From Treponema maltophilum ATCC 51939 (GTDB lineage Bacteria; Spirochaetota; Spirochaetia; Treponematales; Treponemataceae), in NCBI RefSeq assembly GCF_000413055.1, contig NZ_KE332518.1, positions 1,427,583 through 1,491,582 of the forward strand: a stretch of DNA of 64,000 bases, given 5' to 3'. Shown in pieces: positions 26,978 through 38,254 of this stretch. Both the position numbers and the translations under genes were made by a program. Position 1 is the first letter of the stretch; each line of letters opens with the position of its first letter. The notes below the pieces were generated by a model. The model was given only the letters and a program-made list of their open reading frames with translations. It was not told the DNA's origin and did not search any database.

Positions 26978-29713
26978 TTAAGCTTCCGGCTTTTGAGTTT
27001 TCTTTTGGTTTTTGCCCTTATCGCCGGATAAAGCCGACTCGAGCATATGCAGCGGCTTTTTTACGGTAATTTTCAGCTTGCGCGTTAACGCGTGCTTGAT
27101 AACCGAAGGCCGCAGGTTTTTCAATTCGACGGCCGCCTTGTCGTATTTTCGCACCAAAGAAATCGCGTCGAATTTACAGCGCGTTACGCACTGACCGCAA
27201 CCGACGCAAATGTATTCGTCGGTAAGGGTTGCGCCGCAGCCGAGACAGCGCTCGGTTTCTTTTTTGATTTGTTCTTCGGTGAATACGCCGCGCGTATCCT
27301 TGAACTTGTTTGACGAAGCCGCCTCGGCGTTTTTTACGCCCGCGCGTTGGCGCGGCAAACGGTCGTAGCCTTCAAGTTTTAAGTTTTCTTTATCGAGCGG
27401 TCGGTAATCGCGTTTAATGCGGCCGAGCACCAAACTTTGTCCGGGCTGCACAAAACGGTGAATCGAAATTGCGCCTTCTTTTCCGACTGCAATCGCATCT
27501 ATCGCAAACTTCGGGCCGGTTAAAATATCGCCGCCTGCAAAGATATCGCTTTGAGCGGTTTGAAAGGTTTGCGGGTCGGCCTTTGCGGTATTATTGCGGT
27601 TCAATTCAACCTTGCTGCCTTTGAGTAAATCGCCCCACTCTATCGCCTGCCCGACCGACAAAAGCACAAAATCGGCTTTAACGGTTTTCGTTTCGCTTTC
27701 GTCGAATACGGGATTGAAACGCTTGTCTTTATCGAATACCGAAACGCATTTTTTAAATTCGACCGCGCTGACGCGTCCGTTTTCGACGATGATACGTTTG
27801 GGTCCCCACGAATTATTTATGCCGATTTTTTCTTCGAGCGCTTCTTCGATTTCTTCTTCAAGTGCGGGCATTTCTTTGCGGCTTTCGAGGCAGAACATGT
27901 CGGTTTGTTCGGCGCCGAAGCGGACCGCCGTGCGCGCAACGTCGATGGCGACGTTGCCCCCGCCGATAACGATAACCTTTCCGCTAAGCTTTGTGTCGGA
28001 ACCGAGATTGACCGAGCGCAAAAAGTCGACGCCGGTTATAACGCCTTGAGCGTCTTCGCCTTCGATATTGAGTTTGCGTCCGGCTTGTGCGCCGATGCCG
28101 AGGAAAAATGCTTTATAGCCTTGAGAACGCAGTTCGTCCAAACTCACGTCTTTGCCGACTTCGGTGCCCGTTTTAAACTCGACGCCCAAATCGCGCAAAA
28201 TGTCGATTTCGGCTTCGACGACTTTTTTTTCGAGGCGAAAGGCGGGAATGCCGAGCGTAAGCATACCGCCGAGTTTTTGCTGCTTTTCAAAAACGGTTAC
28301 CGAATAGCCTTCGACGGCAAGATAGTACGCACATGAAAGACCCGCAGGGCCTGCGCCGATAACGGCGATTTTTTTATCTTTGTAGTCGTGTTTGATTCTC
28401 GGCACAAAACGGTGCGCATCGTTTAAGTCCTGCTCGGCGATAAACTTTTTAATGTCGTCTATCGCGATCGGTTCGTCTATGTCGCCTCGGGTACATGCCG
28501 ATTCGCAATAGCGCGGACACACGCGGCCGCACACGGCGGGAAAGGGATTTTCGAATTTAATCAATTCCAGCGCTTCTTTATATTTGCCCTGCGATGCAAG
28601 TTTTATATAGCCTTGAATGCCGATGTGAGCAGGGCATTCGGCCTTGCACGGGCTCGAACCGCTGTCCGCGGCAACCTTGGCGTTTGTACGGTAATCGGCG
28701 TTCCAGTCGGCCGGGCCCCATTCGCGGTCGCGCGGCGTCGGCGTTTTTTTCGTTTTAATCGGATGAACGGCGCACAGTTTTTGTCCGACCTTAAGCGCGT
28801 TTACGGGACAATGTTCGACGCATTCGCCGCAGGCAACGCACTTGTCTTTATCCACGTGCGACACATAGTTCGAGCGCACCATATCATTATTGTAAAACAT
28901 AGTCGCCGTGCGCAGCGAAAAGCACGAACAGCCGCAGCAGTTACAGATAGCGTGGGTTTTGCCCGGCCCGTCGGTATTCGGGATTTGGTGCATCAAGCCG
29001 TTGTCCTCGGCGCGGCGGATAATGTCGAAGGCTTCTTCGCGCGTGATTTGGCGGCCGCGTCCCGTGCGTATGTAATATTCCGCGGCGTGCCCCATTTGAA
29101 TGCACATATCTTCTTTTAAGTGGCCGCAGCCTTCGCCCATAATTTCGCGCGCGGTGCGGCACGAGCAATTCGATACCGAAAACAAATCGTTTTCGGTAAG
29201 GTAGGTGGAAATTTCTTCGTAAGAAGCACGCCGCGTTTCACCGGAAACGGTCCGTTCAATCGGAATAACGCGCATTAAACCCATGCCGACCGGAAACAAA
29301 CCGGCGGTTTTCGGCCCGCGCACGCGGCCATAAGCTTCGAATGCTTCGGCTATTTGCGGGTATTTTTTGGCGTTTTCTTTGTGGTTCACCATCATTTCCA
29401 TAACGCCGGGAATCCACAAATCGAGCCAATACTTATCCGTACCGTCGATCGTGTTTACAAAGCACGCGCCGGTGTCGGCGAGTTCGGCCAGCAATTTTGA
29501 CACCTGTTCGACCGGCTTACCCGCAAGCGCGGCAACCTCGTCGGCGCTTTTCGGCTTGCGTAATTCAAGGAACATTCCCAAATCGGCCATTTCGTCCGAT
29601 ACGACCGGTTCAAGGATTCTGTATTCGGGATCCGTTTCCGTAATGGCGCCCTTCGTTCCCCGTTTCGTCCTATTGATGTGGTTGGCAAAGTCCAACACCC
29701 GCTCTTTTACCAT
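26978..29713 (-). CDS. Multi-cluster iron-sulfur flavoprotein (GltD/NfnB-like)
   Basis: 911 residues, cytosolic. An N-terminal region (1 to about 280) holds a winged-helix-like segment and Cys motifs. Next are a ferredoxin segment CVACGECVEHCP, a GltD-type cluster region (ECPAHIGIQGYI, CGRVCPRYCESAC), an FAD-binding GAGPAGLSCAYYLA (about 450), an NAD(P)-binding GGGNVAIDVARTA (about 590), and a C-terminal ferredoxin with CLGCGA and CVGCGQCVTRCKFDAI (about 835). It resembles glutamate synthase small subunit and bifurcating NfnB. Likely a NAD(P)H-ferredoxin electron hub. Start ATG 29713 with AGGAG; a longer upstream frame lacks conservation-like features. Follows hypB by 46 nt. Confidence 0.78.
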   Translation of the reverse strand: MVKERVLDFANHINRTKRGTKGAITETDPEYRILEPVVSDEMADLGMFLELRKPKSADEVAALAGKPVEQVSKLLAELADTGACFVNTIDGTDKYWLDLWIPGVMEMMVNHKENAKKYPQIAEAFEAYGRVRGPKTAGLFPVGMGLMRVIPIERTVSGETRRASYEEISTYLTENDLFSVSNCSCRTAREIMGEGCGHLKEDMCIQMGHAAEYYIRTGRGRQITREEAFDIIRRAEDNGLMHQIPNTDGPGKTHAICNCCGCSCFSLRTATMFYNNDMVRSNYVSHVDKDKCVACGECVEHCPVNALKVGQKLCAVHPIKTKKTPTPRDREWGPADWNADYRTNAKVAADSGSSPCKAECPAHIGIQGYIKLASQGKYKEALELIKFENPFPAVCGRVCPRYCESACTRGDIDEPIAIDDIKKFIAEQDLNDAHRFVPRIKHDYKDKKIAVIGAGPAGLSCAYYLAVEGYSVTVFEKQQKLGGMLTLGIPAFRLEKKVVEAEIDILRDLGVEFKTGTEVGKDVSLDELRSQGYKAFFLGIGAQAGRKLNIEGEDAQGVITGVDFLRSVNLGSDTKLSGKVIVIGGGNVAIDVARTAVRFGAEQTDMFCLESRKEMPALEEEIEEALEEKIGINNSWGPKRIIVENGRVSAVEFKKCVSVFDKDKRFNPVFDESETKTVKADFVLLSVGQAIEWGDLLKGSKVELNRNNTAKADPQTFQTAQSDIFAGGDILTGPKFAIDAIAVGKEGAISIHRFVQPGQSLVLGRIKRDYRPLDKENLKLEGYDRLPRQRAGVKNAEAASSNKFKDTRGVFTEEQIKKETERCLGCGATLTDEYICVGCGQCVTRCKFDAISLVRKYDKAAVELKNLRPSVIKHALTRKLKITVKKPLHMLESALSGDKGKNQKKTQKPEA

Positions 29714-29759
29714 AATTGTGTTTCTCCTGTACTGCCGTGTTTTCTTTATGTGTTTTGCT

Positions 29760-30431
29760 TTATGCGTTTTTCCATGCGCGGATTTCCGTCCGTAAATAAT
29801 CCGCCCATCGCTCAATACCCTCGCCCGTTTTTGCCGAAATCGGAATGATTTTTGCATTCGGGTTCAATTTTTTGATATGCTCTTTAAAGACATCCAAATT
29901 GAAATTAAAGAATTCCGCTGCATCGATTTTATTGACGAGGATAACATCGACGACTTTAAACATAAGCGGATACTTCAGCGGCTTGTCATCGCCTTCGGGC
30001 ACGCTTAAAATCATTGCGTTTTTTGATGCACCCGTATCGAATTCGGCGGTACAGATAAGGTTGCCTATATTTTCCAACACAACCAAATCCAGTCCCGAAG
30101 CGCCCAGCTCGTCCAAGCCCTGACGCGTCATATCGGCGGTTAAATGGCACATGCCGCCCGAATGCACTTGAATAACCTTTGCCCCCGTCGACGCGATGGT
30201 ATGAGCGTCCACGTCGGAATCCAAATCCGCTTCGATAATGCCGATTTTTATTTCATTTTTAAGCGTTTCTATTGTACGCATCAATGTCGTAGTCTTTCCC
30301 GAACCGGGCGACGACATTAAATTCAGCAAAAAGATTTTATCTTTTTTTAAATCGGCACGCAGCGCATCCGCGCGTTTTTCGTTGCTTTCGTACACGCTTT
30401 TTTTAATTTCGATAACTTTGAATTGTTGCAT
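29760..30431 (-). CDS. hypB: HypB-family GTPase (nickel insertion)
   Basis: 223 residues. P-loop SSPGSGKTTTLM, switch/metal motif GGMCHLTADM and NLICTAEFD (the Cys-His-Cys G-domain metal site), and VNKID. HypB loads Ni into [NiFe]-hydrogenase with HypA. The CxxCGC nickel motif and His-rich N-terminal tail of some HypB proteins are absent. No hypA, hypC-F or hydrogenase gene is in the window. ATG 30431 with GGAG 6 nt upstream. Co-transcribed with the following iron-sulfur flavoprotein. Confidence 0.9.
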   Translation of the reverse strand: MQQFKVIEIKKSVYESNEKRADALRADLKKDKIFLLNLMSSPGSGKTTTLMRTIETLKNEIKIGIIEADLDSDVDAHTIASTGAKVIQVHSGGMCHLTADMTRQGLDELGASGLDLVVLENIGNLICTAEFDTGASKNAMILSVPEGDDKPLKYPLMFKVVDVILVNKIDAAEFFNFNLDVFKEHIKKLNPNAKIIPISAKTGEGIERWADYLRTEIRAWKNA

Positions 30432-30480
30432 GAGAGTCTCCGTAGATATTCGTCCGTTCACGGAAATTTTTACTTGACCT

Positions 30481-30509
30481 ATTGTACGCTCATTTTTTTG
30501 TTTTGTCAA
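30481..30509 (-). promoter_or_regulatory. hypB: hypB promoter
   Basis: TTGACA (30509-30504), 17-nt spacer, TACAAT (30486-30481) on the minus strand; leader of about 43 nt including GGAG. Confidence 0.6.
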
Positions 30510-30565
30510 ATACCTGTAAAAAAATATCGTTAAAAAAATCACTTAAAAAACTTGACGGGTTTTAA

Positions 30566-30830
30566 CATGGGTACCGCAAAAAAACAAAGAGCGACGGCAG
30601 CAAAGACATGCTGTGGCCCGATATGCTGTGGTTTTGGATTATCGCATACGACGTATGGAATTTCGCCTACACGTACAACTGCCTTCCCGGCCACTCGTGG
30701 TACTGCGGCTTGGCGCTGCTTATAAACGCCGCCGTTTTTGTATACATGATTTACAAAACGCAATCCGTACAAAGCCGAGTTGTATACCGATTTGCAGGCG
30801 TACAAAACGGTTAAAGCCCTTGCCGAATAA
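30566..30830 (+). pseudogene. Relic of a multi-pass membrane protein (DUF5692-like)
   Basis: One plus frame reads SKDMLWPDMLWFWIIAYDVW and continues WNFAYTYNCLPGHSWYCG to AAVFVYMIYKTQ. After a frame change near 30757 the next frame gives NPYKAELYTDLQAYKTVKAL and a stop at 30830. Together these look like the last segments of a DUF5692-type membrane protein; this identification is from memory of the family. The N-terminal two thirds are missing, there is no start codon or ribosome-binding site, and the join between YCGLALL and INAAVFVY may hide an internal deletion. Confidence 0.6.
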
Positions 30831-30839
30831 GGGGAGATA

Positions 30840-30874
30840 CGGACAAATTCACTTTTCAAAAGTGAATTTGTCCG
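30840..30874. repeat. 35-bp perfect palindrome
   Basis: Two 17-bp arms (CGGACAAATTCACTTTT and its complement) around a single central base. It sits downstream of the SUMF1 lipoprotein stop on the minus strand and downstream of the membrane-protein relic on the plus strand. No T-run follows in either direction, so it is a weak intrinsic terminator or a mobile palindromic repeat. Confidence 0.75.
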
Positions 30875-30895
30875 ACCTGCAAGATATTATGCCGA

Positions 30896-31945
30896 TTATA
30901 AGGTGCCGAACTGAATATCAGCCGATATGTGATCTTTGTTCACTCCCCCTTCGTTACCGTTCCTAACTAAGCGTATCCCCGTCACATATAGATGTTTTGC
31001 AGGATAGTGATCCCGCACCATACAAATATGAGGTTTCCCCCACCAATTTGCACCTCTAACTACTTTATAATCTCGTTTATTTTTTGTTCCGAAAGGCGGC
31101 ATCCGTATCTGATCTATCGTATCCACCGAAGGGTTCTCTTTAGGAAGCCATTCAAACATCACTTTATCGTACCAATCCCAACACCATTCATCAGCATTAC
31201 CTGCCATATCATATATTCCCAACTCATTCGGTTTCATCTGCCCCACAGGATACGATGCCTTTCCGAACGCGGCAACTTCGGTAATATCATTGCTTCCGGC
31301 ATACAGGTATCCTTTTGATTCTTGCCCGCCTCTTGCAGCATATTCCCATTCGGCATCGGTTGCCAATCTATACCCGTTCGCACTTTTATTCCACGTTACT
31401 TCTATTACGTCGTTTTTATGCTCGGGTAAACGGTCTAAACTGTAACACACTTCCAATCCGTCTTTCATACTTGCCCAATTACAAAACACTATCGCATAAT
31501 ACCAACTCATCTGTTGTATCGGACAATCTTCCGTCGGTATGGTATCCTTAAACTTACCTATCGTATGCGCTTCTTCCCAATCCCAATCATAGACAAGCGG
31601 TACTTCCTGCAAAAACAGTCTCCATTGAGCTACCGTTATTAAATACTTGGCCATATAAAACGAAGATAATTCAACCTCATGCGGTAAATTATCTTCTTCA
31701 GATTCCGCTCCCATTATAAAACTCCCGCCTGCAACATATACCATTTCCGGTTCAAAAGAACCTTCCAGTGCCCGCAGTACGAGTTTTTCTTTTACAGGTT
31801 CTTCAAGAACAACTGTTGACTCCGCTTTATCGCTCTCTTCGACTACGCCGGTATTTACATTTTCCGCATCGGTAATCCGCTTTCTGCTGCAAGAATACAA
31901 CAGCGCCAAACACACTGTTACAAGAATTAAAATTCGATACTTCAT
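30896..31945 (-). CDS. SUMF1/FGE-domain lipoprotein
   Basis: 349 residues. Signal peptide with Cys 19 (LLYSC) as lipid anchor, an acidic linker, then a formylglycine-generating-enzyme-type domain (about 66-330): MVYVAGGSFIMGA, NLPHEVELSSFYMAKY, PIQQMSWYYAIVFCNWAS, GYRLATDAEWEYAARGG, GIYDMAGNADEWCWDWY, VVRGANWW. The C-type-lectin-like SUMF1 fold is common on treponeme surface lipoproteins and often non-enzymatic. ATG overlaps the stop codon (ATGA) of a decayed upstream gene, so it has lost its original translational partner and may be read through from clpC. Confidence 0.82.
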   Translation of the reverse strand: MKYRILILVTVCLALLYSCSRKRITDAENVNTGVVEESDKAESTVVLEEPVKEKLVLRALEGSFEPEMVYVAGGSFIMGAESEEDNLPHEVELSSFYMAKYLITVAQWRLFLQEVPLVYDWDWEEAHTIGKFKDTIPTEDCPIQQMSWYYAIVFCNWASMKDGLEVCYSLDRLPEHKNDVIEVTWNKSANGYRLATDAEWEYAARGGQESKGYLYAGSNDITEVAAFGKASYPVGQMKPNELGIYDMAGNADEWCWDWYDKVMFEWLPKENPSVDTIDQIRMPPFGTKNKRDYKVVRGANWWGKPHICMVRDHYPAKHLYVTGIRLVRNGNEGGVNKDHISADIQFGTL

Positions 31946-32064
31946 CTTTTTTCTCCGAACTTAGGTTTGATAGAAAAGCTTCCCGTAAGTTCCCATTTGC
32001 CATTTTTGTCGGCTCCCACGCGGCGTATAATGTTTTGTTTGTTTTATCTGCCACCGCGGCCGCT
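31942..32064 (-). pseudogene. 3' relic of an InlB-repeat (bacterial repeat) protein
   Basis: Between clpC and the SUMF1 lipoprotein the minus strand encodes VADKTNKTLYAAWEPTK in one frame, the typical end of a Listeria-Bacteroides (InlB B) repeat. After a one-base frame change it encodes NGKWELTGSFSIKPKFGEKR and a stop. The stop overlaps the next gene as ATGA. The rest of the gene is gone, so this is the remnant of the upstream partner of the lipoprotein. Confidence 0.55.
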
Positions 32065-32065
32065 C

Positions 32066-34606
<2,541 letters not shown>

Positions 34607-34621
34607 TGCACACTCCTTTAG

Positions 34622-35728
34622 CTACGCATAAATCTGTACGTTTTCGAGCGCTTCCTGCATAATGAGCGAACGCAATCGTGCATGCTGCATTTCGGGCGTA
34701 TTGACGTCGTTTTCGAATTTAAATCGCTCGTTGCGGTTTACGAATTCGATATGGGCTTCGCGCGTGCGGTAAGACAGGGCGAATAAATCGCTCTCTTCGA
34801 TACAGGTTAAAATGCCGGTATCTTTTCCCCATTTTATACGGAACAGAGCGTCGATACATTCGCGTTCGGTTAAAAAGCGGCTGTATTTTACGCAGGAAAG
34901 CGCCTTATACACAAAATCGCGCAATGCCGTCGGTTTAGTATCGGCAGTTTTCTTCCGAAACATTCGCTCGGATTCGGAAACGGCGCGCACGGCTTCGTTT
35001 AAAGAGGCGATTTGGTCTTTTTCGCCGCCCGTAAAGCAGCGCCCGGTACTTATTTTGTAGCAGCTTCCGAGCGCGGGAGAAAAGCCGTCGTCTGAAGATG
35101 ACGTATAGCCGAAGCAGGGCGAAACGGAAAAGCCCTTGTCTTCGAGGTCGGCGCACAAAGCGGTAAGGCCCTTTGTTTCGCGGTTAAAAAAAGTCAGCGA
35201 GGGCAAATGCACAAAACAGGACAATTTCATACCCGTTCCCACATTGTCCACGGAAGCGTTCAAATAGCCGAATTCCACCGACGCGGCAAACTGAACTATG
35301 TTTTGCAGCGCATCGTCCACGTTTTTTATAATCGAATACACTTCATCGGTGTCTAAACCCGCACCGAAACAGATAAGGCGCACATGGTCTTCGTCGTTTA
35401 CCGAACACACCAGTTTTCCGTCGGTACGCACGACAATGCCCGCAACGGGATTGCTCAGTTGAAAGGGCGATAAAACGCCCCGTTCGGACAAAATGCGGCA
35501 GCCGAGAGCATCCAGTTTTTTTACGCTCAGCGCCTGATAGCGCTCCGGATGCTCGATGCGCGAAAAGGCGTCGAATACGAGCGTTTGCACGCGCTCGCCG
35601 TCGTCGCGGCTGAAGCACGATGGAAACGGAAAGTTCACGAAATTCCGCGCAAGACGGATCCGTGTGGAAAGCACAACGTCGTTTTCGGCACCCGCTTCGT
35701 TATACCATGCCTCGCCCGGCTCATTCAT
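34622..35728 (-). CDS. mcsB: McsB-like protein arginine kinase homologue, active site altered
   Basis: 368 residues of phosphagen-kinase fold. VVLSTRIRLARNF (phosphate-binding Arg residues) and NDEDHVRLI (catalytic Glu region) are recognisable. By comparison with Bacillus McsB, several key elements differ. CPTNVGTGLRAS reads SVDNVGTGMKLS, losing the reactive Cys and the Arg. The RGIYGEGSEA loop is replaced by a longer Ser-rich loop (CFGYTSSSDDGFSP). The RDxxRA phospho-arginine sensor near the C-terminus is absent. ATG 35728 overlaps mcsA by 8 nt. Role in tagging ClpC substrates is therefore uncertain. Confidence 0.82.
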   Translation of the reverse strand: MNEPGEAWYNEAGAENDVVLSTRIRLARNFVNFPFPSCFSRDDGERVQTLVFDAFSRIEHPERYQALSVKKLDALGCRILSERGVLSPFQLSNPVAGIVVRTDGKLVCSVNDEDHVRLICFGAGLDTDEVYSIIKNVDDALQNIVQFAASVEFGYLNASVDNVGTGMKLSCFVHLPSLTFFNRETKGLTALCADLEDKGFSVSPCFGYTSSSDDGFSPALGSCYKISTGRCFTGGEKDQIASLNEAVRAVSESERMFRKKTADTKPTALRDFVYKALSCVKYSRFLTERECIDALFRIKWGKDTGILTCIEESDLFALSYRTREAHIEFVNRNERFKFENDVNTPEMQHARLRSLIMQEALENVQIYA

Positions 35729-36236
35729 AAAAGGGTTCCCCGGAATGATCGTCCGCACCGGTTACGGCAGGCGATTCGAGCGTCTTTAAAAAATCGCGGT
35801 ACATGGCGGCTTTTTCGTATTCTTCGTTCGCAAGGGAGGCTTTCAGTTTTGTTTGTATGGCCATGCGGTCGGTAAGCAGCGAACGGAAATACGCGAGCTT
35901 TTTCGGCATGGATCCGGTGTACGGCAAATCGATACCCTTTTTGCCGAGCATGTCCTGCACTTCGGTTTTAAAAGCCGAATAGCATTCGGGACAGCCGACC
36001 TGCCGCGTTTTGCGTATATCGTCGAGGCTCCGTCCGCAAACGGAACACACTTTTTTTTCGGCGGTAAAGCCGTTTATAAGATTTTCAATATTCATAGCGA
36101 TTTTTTCCGATGAAGCGTCAATCCCCTGCTCTCTCGCACATTCTTCGCACAAGTGAATTTCTTTTTTTCCCTGCATGCTCAATTGCTGAACAAAGATTAC
36201 GGCTTCGCGTTTGCGGCATACATCACAAATCATCAT
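35721..36236 (-). CDS. mcsA: McsA, zinc-finger/UVR adaptor
   Basis: 171 residues. Four CxxC pairs (CDVC, CEEC, CSVC, CPEC) form two zinc sites in the first 90 residues. A C-terminal UVR motif (LANEEYEKAAMYRDFLKTLE) binds ClpC-type linkers. McsA activates McsB and ClpC in Firmicutes. GAGG precedes two adjacent ATG codons (36236, 36233). No ctsR repressor gene accompanies it; the upstream gene is a Lol-type permease. Confidence 0.9.
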   Translation of the reverse strand: MMICDVCRKREAVIFVQQLSMQGKKEIHLCEECAREQGIDASSEKIAMNIENLINGFTAEKKVCSVCGRSLDDIRKTRQVGCPECYSAFKTEVQDMLGKKGIDLPYTGSMPKKLAYFRSLLTDRMAIQTKLKASLANEEYEKAAMYRDFLKTLESPAVTGADDHSGEPFYE

Positions 36237-36249
36237 TCACCTCGTTTTC

Positions 36250-37569
36250 TCAGATTTTTCTGAGAATATGCAGGGGTTTTTCCTTACCCGCACGGACGGC
36301 CGGAAAAACGGAAACCAGTGCAGACAAACAAAGCGTTTGCCCCGCAATAAAAAAAATCTTCCAAAACGGAATATGCACCGGTATCGTTTGCAAGTAGTAT
36401 TCGGGATTCAAAAAACTGACCGACGCATGCGCCGAACCCTCGCTTATAAGATACCACAAATTTAAAATAAGGTTAACCGCATGTTCCATAAATCGGATAA
36501 TTTCGTTGCAGTTTACGGCGCAGACAAGGCCCAGAGGAAGCCCGAGACAAAGGCCCGCCGCGCCGCAAAGCATGCCGGTTACCAAAAAAGCCGCGCCTAT
36601 CCCGGCGGAATCCGCGCCGATACTCTTTAGTATGGCGATTTCTTTTTTGCGTTCCATTGCGACCATAATAAGGGCCGAAGAAATATTAACCGACGCGATG
36701 AGCAGGATTAAAAACATAATAAGCATTAAAAGCATTTTGGTCGACGCGTAGTTTTCATATTGCGCGGTGTTTACGTCGCTCCAGCGGCGCACCTCAAATC
36801 CTGCGGGCAGCAGAGAATCGACCGCGCGGTACAAAACGTTCAATTTATCCGAAAACGGAAAGTCCGTTTCTATTCCGATTCCGGTTTCCGATGAACTTTC
36901 GGGTAAAAAATTAAAACCCGTTTCAAGCGGTAAAAATACCCACAGCGCATCTATTTCTTCGTAGCCGGAAGATACGATGCCCGCAACCTTGCACGAAAGT
37001 ATTTTCGGCCGCACGCGCGAAAGAGAAGCGTCCGCCGCAATAAGACGGATGTTGTCGCCGACTTGTACGCCGAGCTTTTCGGCGATGCCCTTTCCGATAA
37101 CGGCGCTTTTGGAATCGGGGAAGGCGGCGTCGCCTGCAAGCACTTCGATATAGGTTTTAAAGGCGCCGTTGTTTTTAAAAATATCGCCGTCAACGGCGCG
37201 TATTGCGGCTCCGGTGCGGTTTTGTTTTCCCGCAGCCAACGCAATTCCCTGTTTTTCAATAAAGGCTTTGCCGCCGGCATCTTTTTCAATTTTGTGCGCC
37301 AATTCTTCAAGGTACCCGATTCGGCTTTCGCCATCCGGTGAAAAATCGGCCGGACACAAAACCCGCAGATGATAGCTGGAAAGTCCTATCATGCGATCGG
37401 TAATGCCTTCTATCATGCCGTCGGCTACGACCATAACGACGATGAGCGGCACTAAGCTGAGCGCAATACCGAACACCGCCCCGAAAAGGCTTTTGCGTCC
37501 GTTCGAAACGCTGTGTATGTTCGGTTTTATAATACGGAGCGCATATAAAAGCGAAGATTTAAAGGTCAT
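36250..37569 (-). CDS. LolC/LolE-type lipoprotein-release permease
   Basis: 439 residues, MacB/FtsX topology: one N-terminal membrane helix (about 28-52), a large periplasmic domain to about 275, then three membrane helices (LLMLIMFLILLIASVNIS, the segment after IGAAFLVTG, and IPFWKIFFIAGQTLCLSALV). With the ATPase at 37559 and the permease at 38247 it should extract lipoproteins from the inner membrane. Overlaps the ATPase gene by 11 nt. LolC versus LolE cannot be told apart by eye. Confidence 0.83.
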   Translation of the reverse strand: MTFKSSLLYALRIIKPNIHSVSNGRKSLFGAVFGIALSLVPLIVVMVVADGMIEGITDRMIGLSSYHLRVLCPADFSPDGESRIGYLEELAHKIEKDAGGKAFIEKQGIALAAGKQNRTGAAIRAVDGDIFKNNGAFKTYIEVLAGDAAFPDSKSAVIGKGIAEKLGVQVGDNIRLIAADASLSRVRPKILSCKVAGIVSSGYEEIDALWVFLPLETGFNFLPESSSETGIGIETDFPFSDKLNVLYRAVDSLLPAGFEVRRWSDVNTAQYENYASTKMLLMLIMFLILLIASVNISSALIMVAMERKKEIAILKSIGADSAGIGAAFLVTGMLCGAAGLCLGLPLGLVCAVNCNEIIRFMEHAVNLILNLWYLISEGSAHASVSFLNPEYYLQTIPVHIPFWKIFFIAGQTLCLSALVSVFPAVRAGKEKPLHILRKI

Positions 37570-38254
37570 ATACGAGCCTGCCCTGTTTTATGCGCAGACA
37601 TTGATCCGCGCCGGAAGTTAAAGACAGATCGTGGGTTGCCATGATGAGCGTTTTGCCGTATTTTTCGACCACCGAAAAAAGCAGTTTGCCCACCAAATGC
37701 GCGTTTTCCGGATCCAAATTTCCGGTCGGCTCGTCGGCCAAAATAAGCTCGGGATCTGCGATAAGAGAGCGTGCGACGGCGGCCCGCTGACGTTCGCCGC
37801 CCGAAAGCTCCGAGGGCAGATGGTGCATGCGTTTTTCCAAGCCGACGTCGCACAAAAGCCGTTCGGCGCGAAGCCGCGCTTCTTTTTTCGGAACGCCTTT
37901 CATGTAGAGCGGCAAAAAGACGTTTTCCAAAGCCGTAAAATCTTTTAAAAGATAATGAAACTGAAATATCAATCCCAAAAAGTCGGCGCGGTAAAGCGCC
38001 GCGTTTTCTTCATCCAAAGACGTAACTTCGTAGGGACCGACTTGCACTTTTCCGCCCGATGCGTTGTCCAAGGCGCCGATAATATTGAGCAGGGTGCTTT
38101 TGCCGCTCCCGCTTTCGCCCAAGATAACGGTTTTGCTTCCGCGTTTTAAATTCACGTTTACATCGGAAAAAACGGTCAGTTTTTCGCCCGCCCCGCTGTA
38201 TATTTTGGTAAGATTTTCGATCCGTATGAGGTTGTTTTCGGCCGTATCATTCAT
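37559..38254 (-). CDS. lolD: LolD-type ABC transporter ATPase
   Basis: 231 residues. Walker [13 protein letters not shown], signature LSGGERQRAAVARSL, Walker B ELILADEPTGNLD, H-loop MATHDLSL. The GNLD motif marks the LolD/MacB/FtsE group. Overlaps both flanking permease genes (8 and 11 nt), so the three subunits are translationally coupled. Confidence 0.88.
   Translation of the reverse strand: MNDTAENNLIRIENLTKIYSGAGEKLTVFSDVNVNLKRGSKTVILGESGSGKSTLLNIIGALDNASGGKVQVGPYEVTSLDEENAALYRADFLGLIFQFHYLLKDFTALENVFLPLYMKGVPKKEARLRAERLLCDVGLEKRMHHLPSELSGGERQRAAVARSLIADPELILADEPTGNLDPENAHLVGKLLFSVVEKYGKTLIMATHDLSLTSGADQCLRIKQGRLVYDL

Noticed and set aside
30539-30859. Minus-strand 106-residue frame
   Set aside because: It is the complement of the membrane-protein relic and of the 35-bp palindrome.
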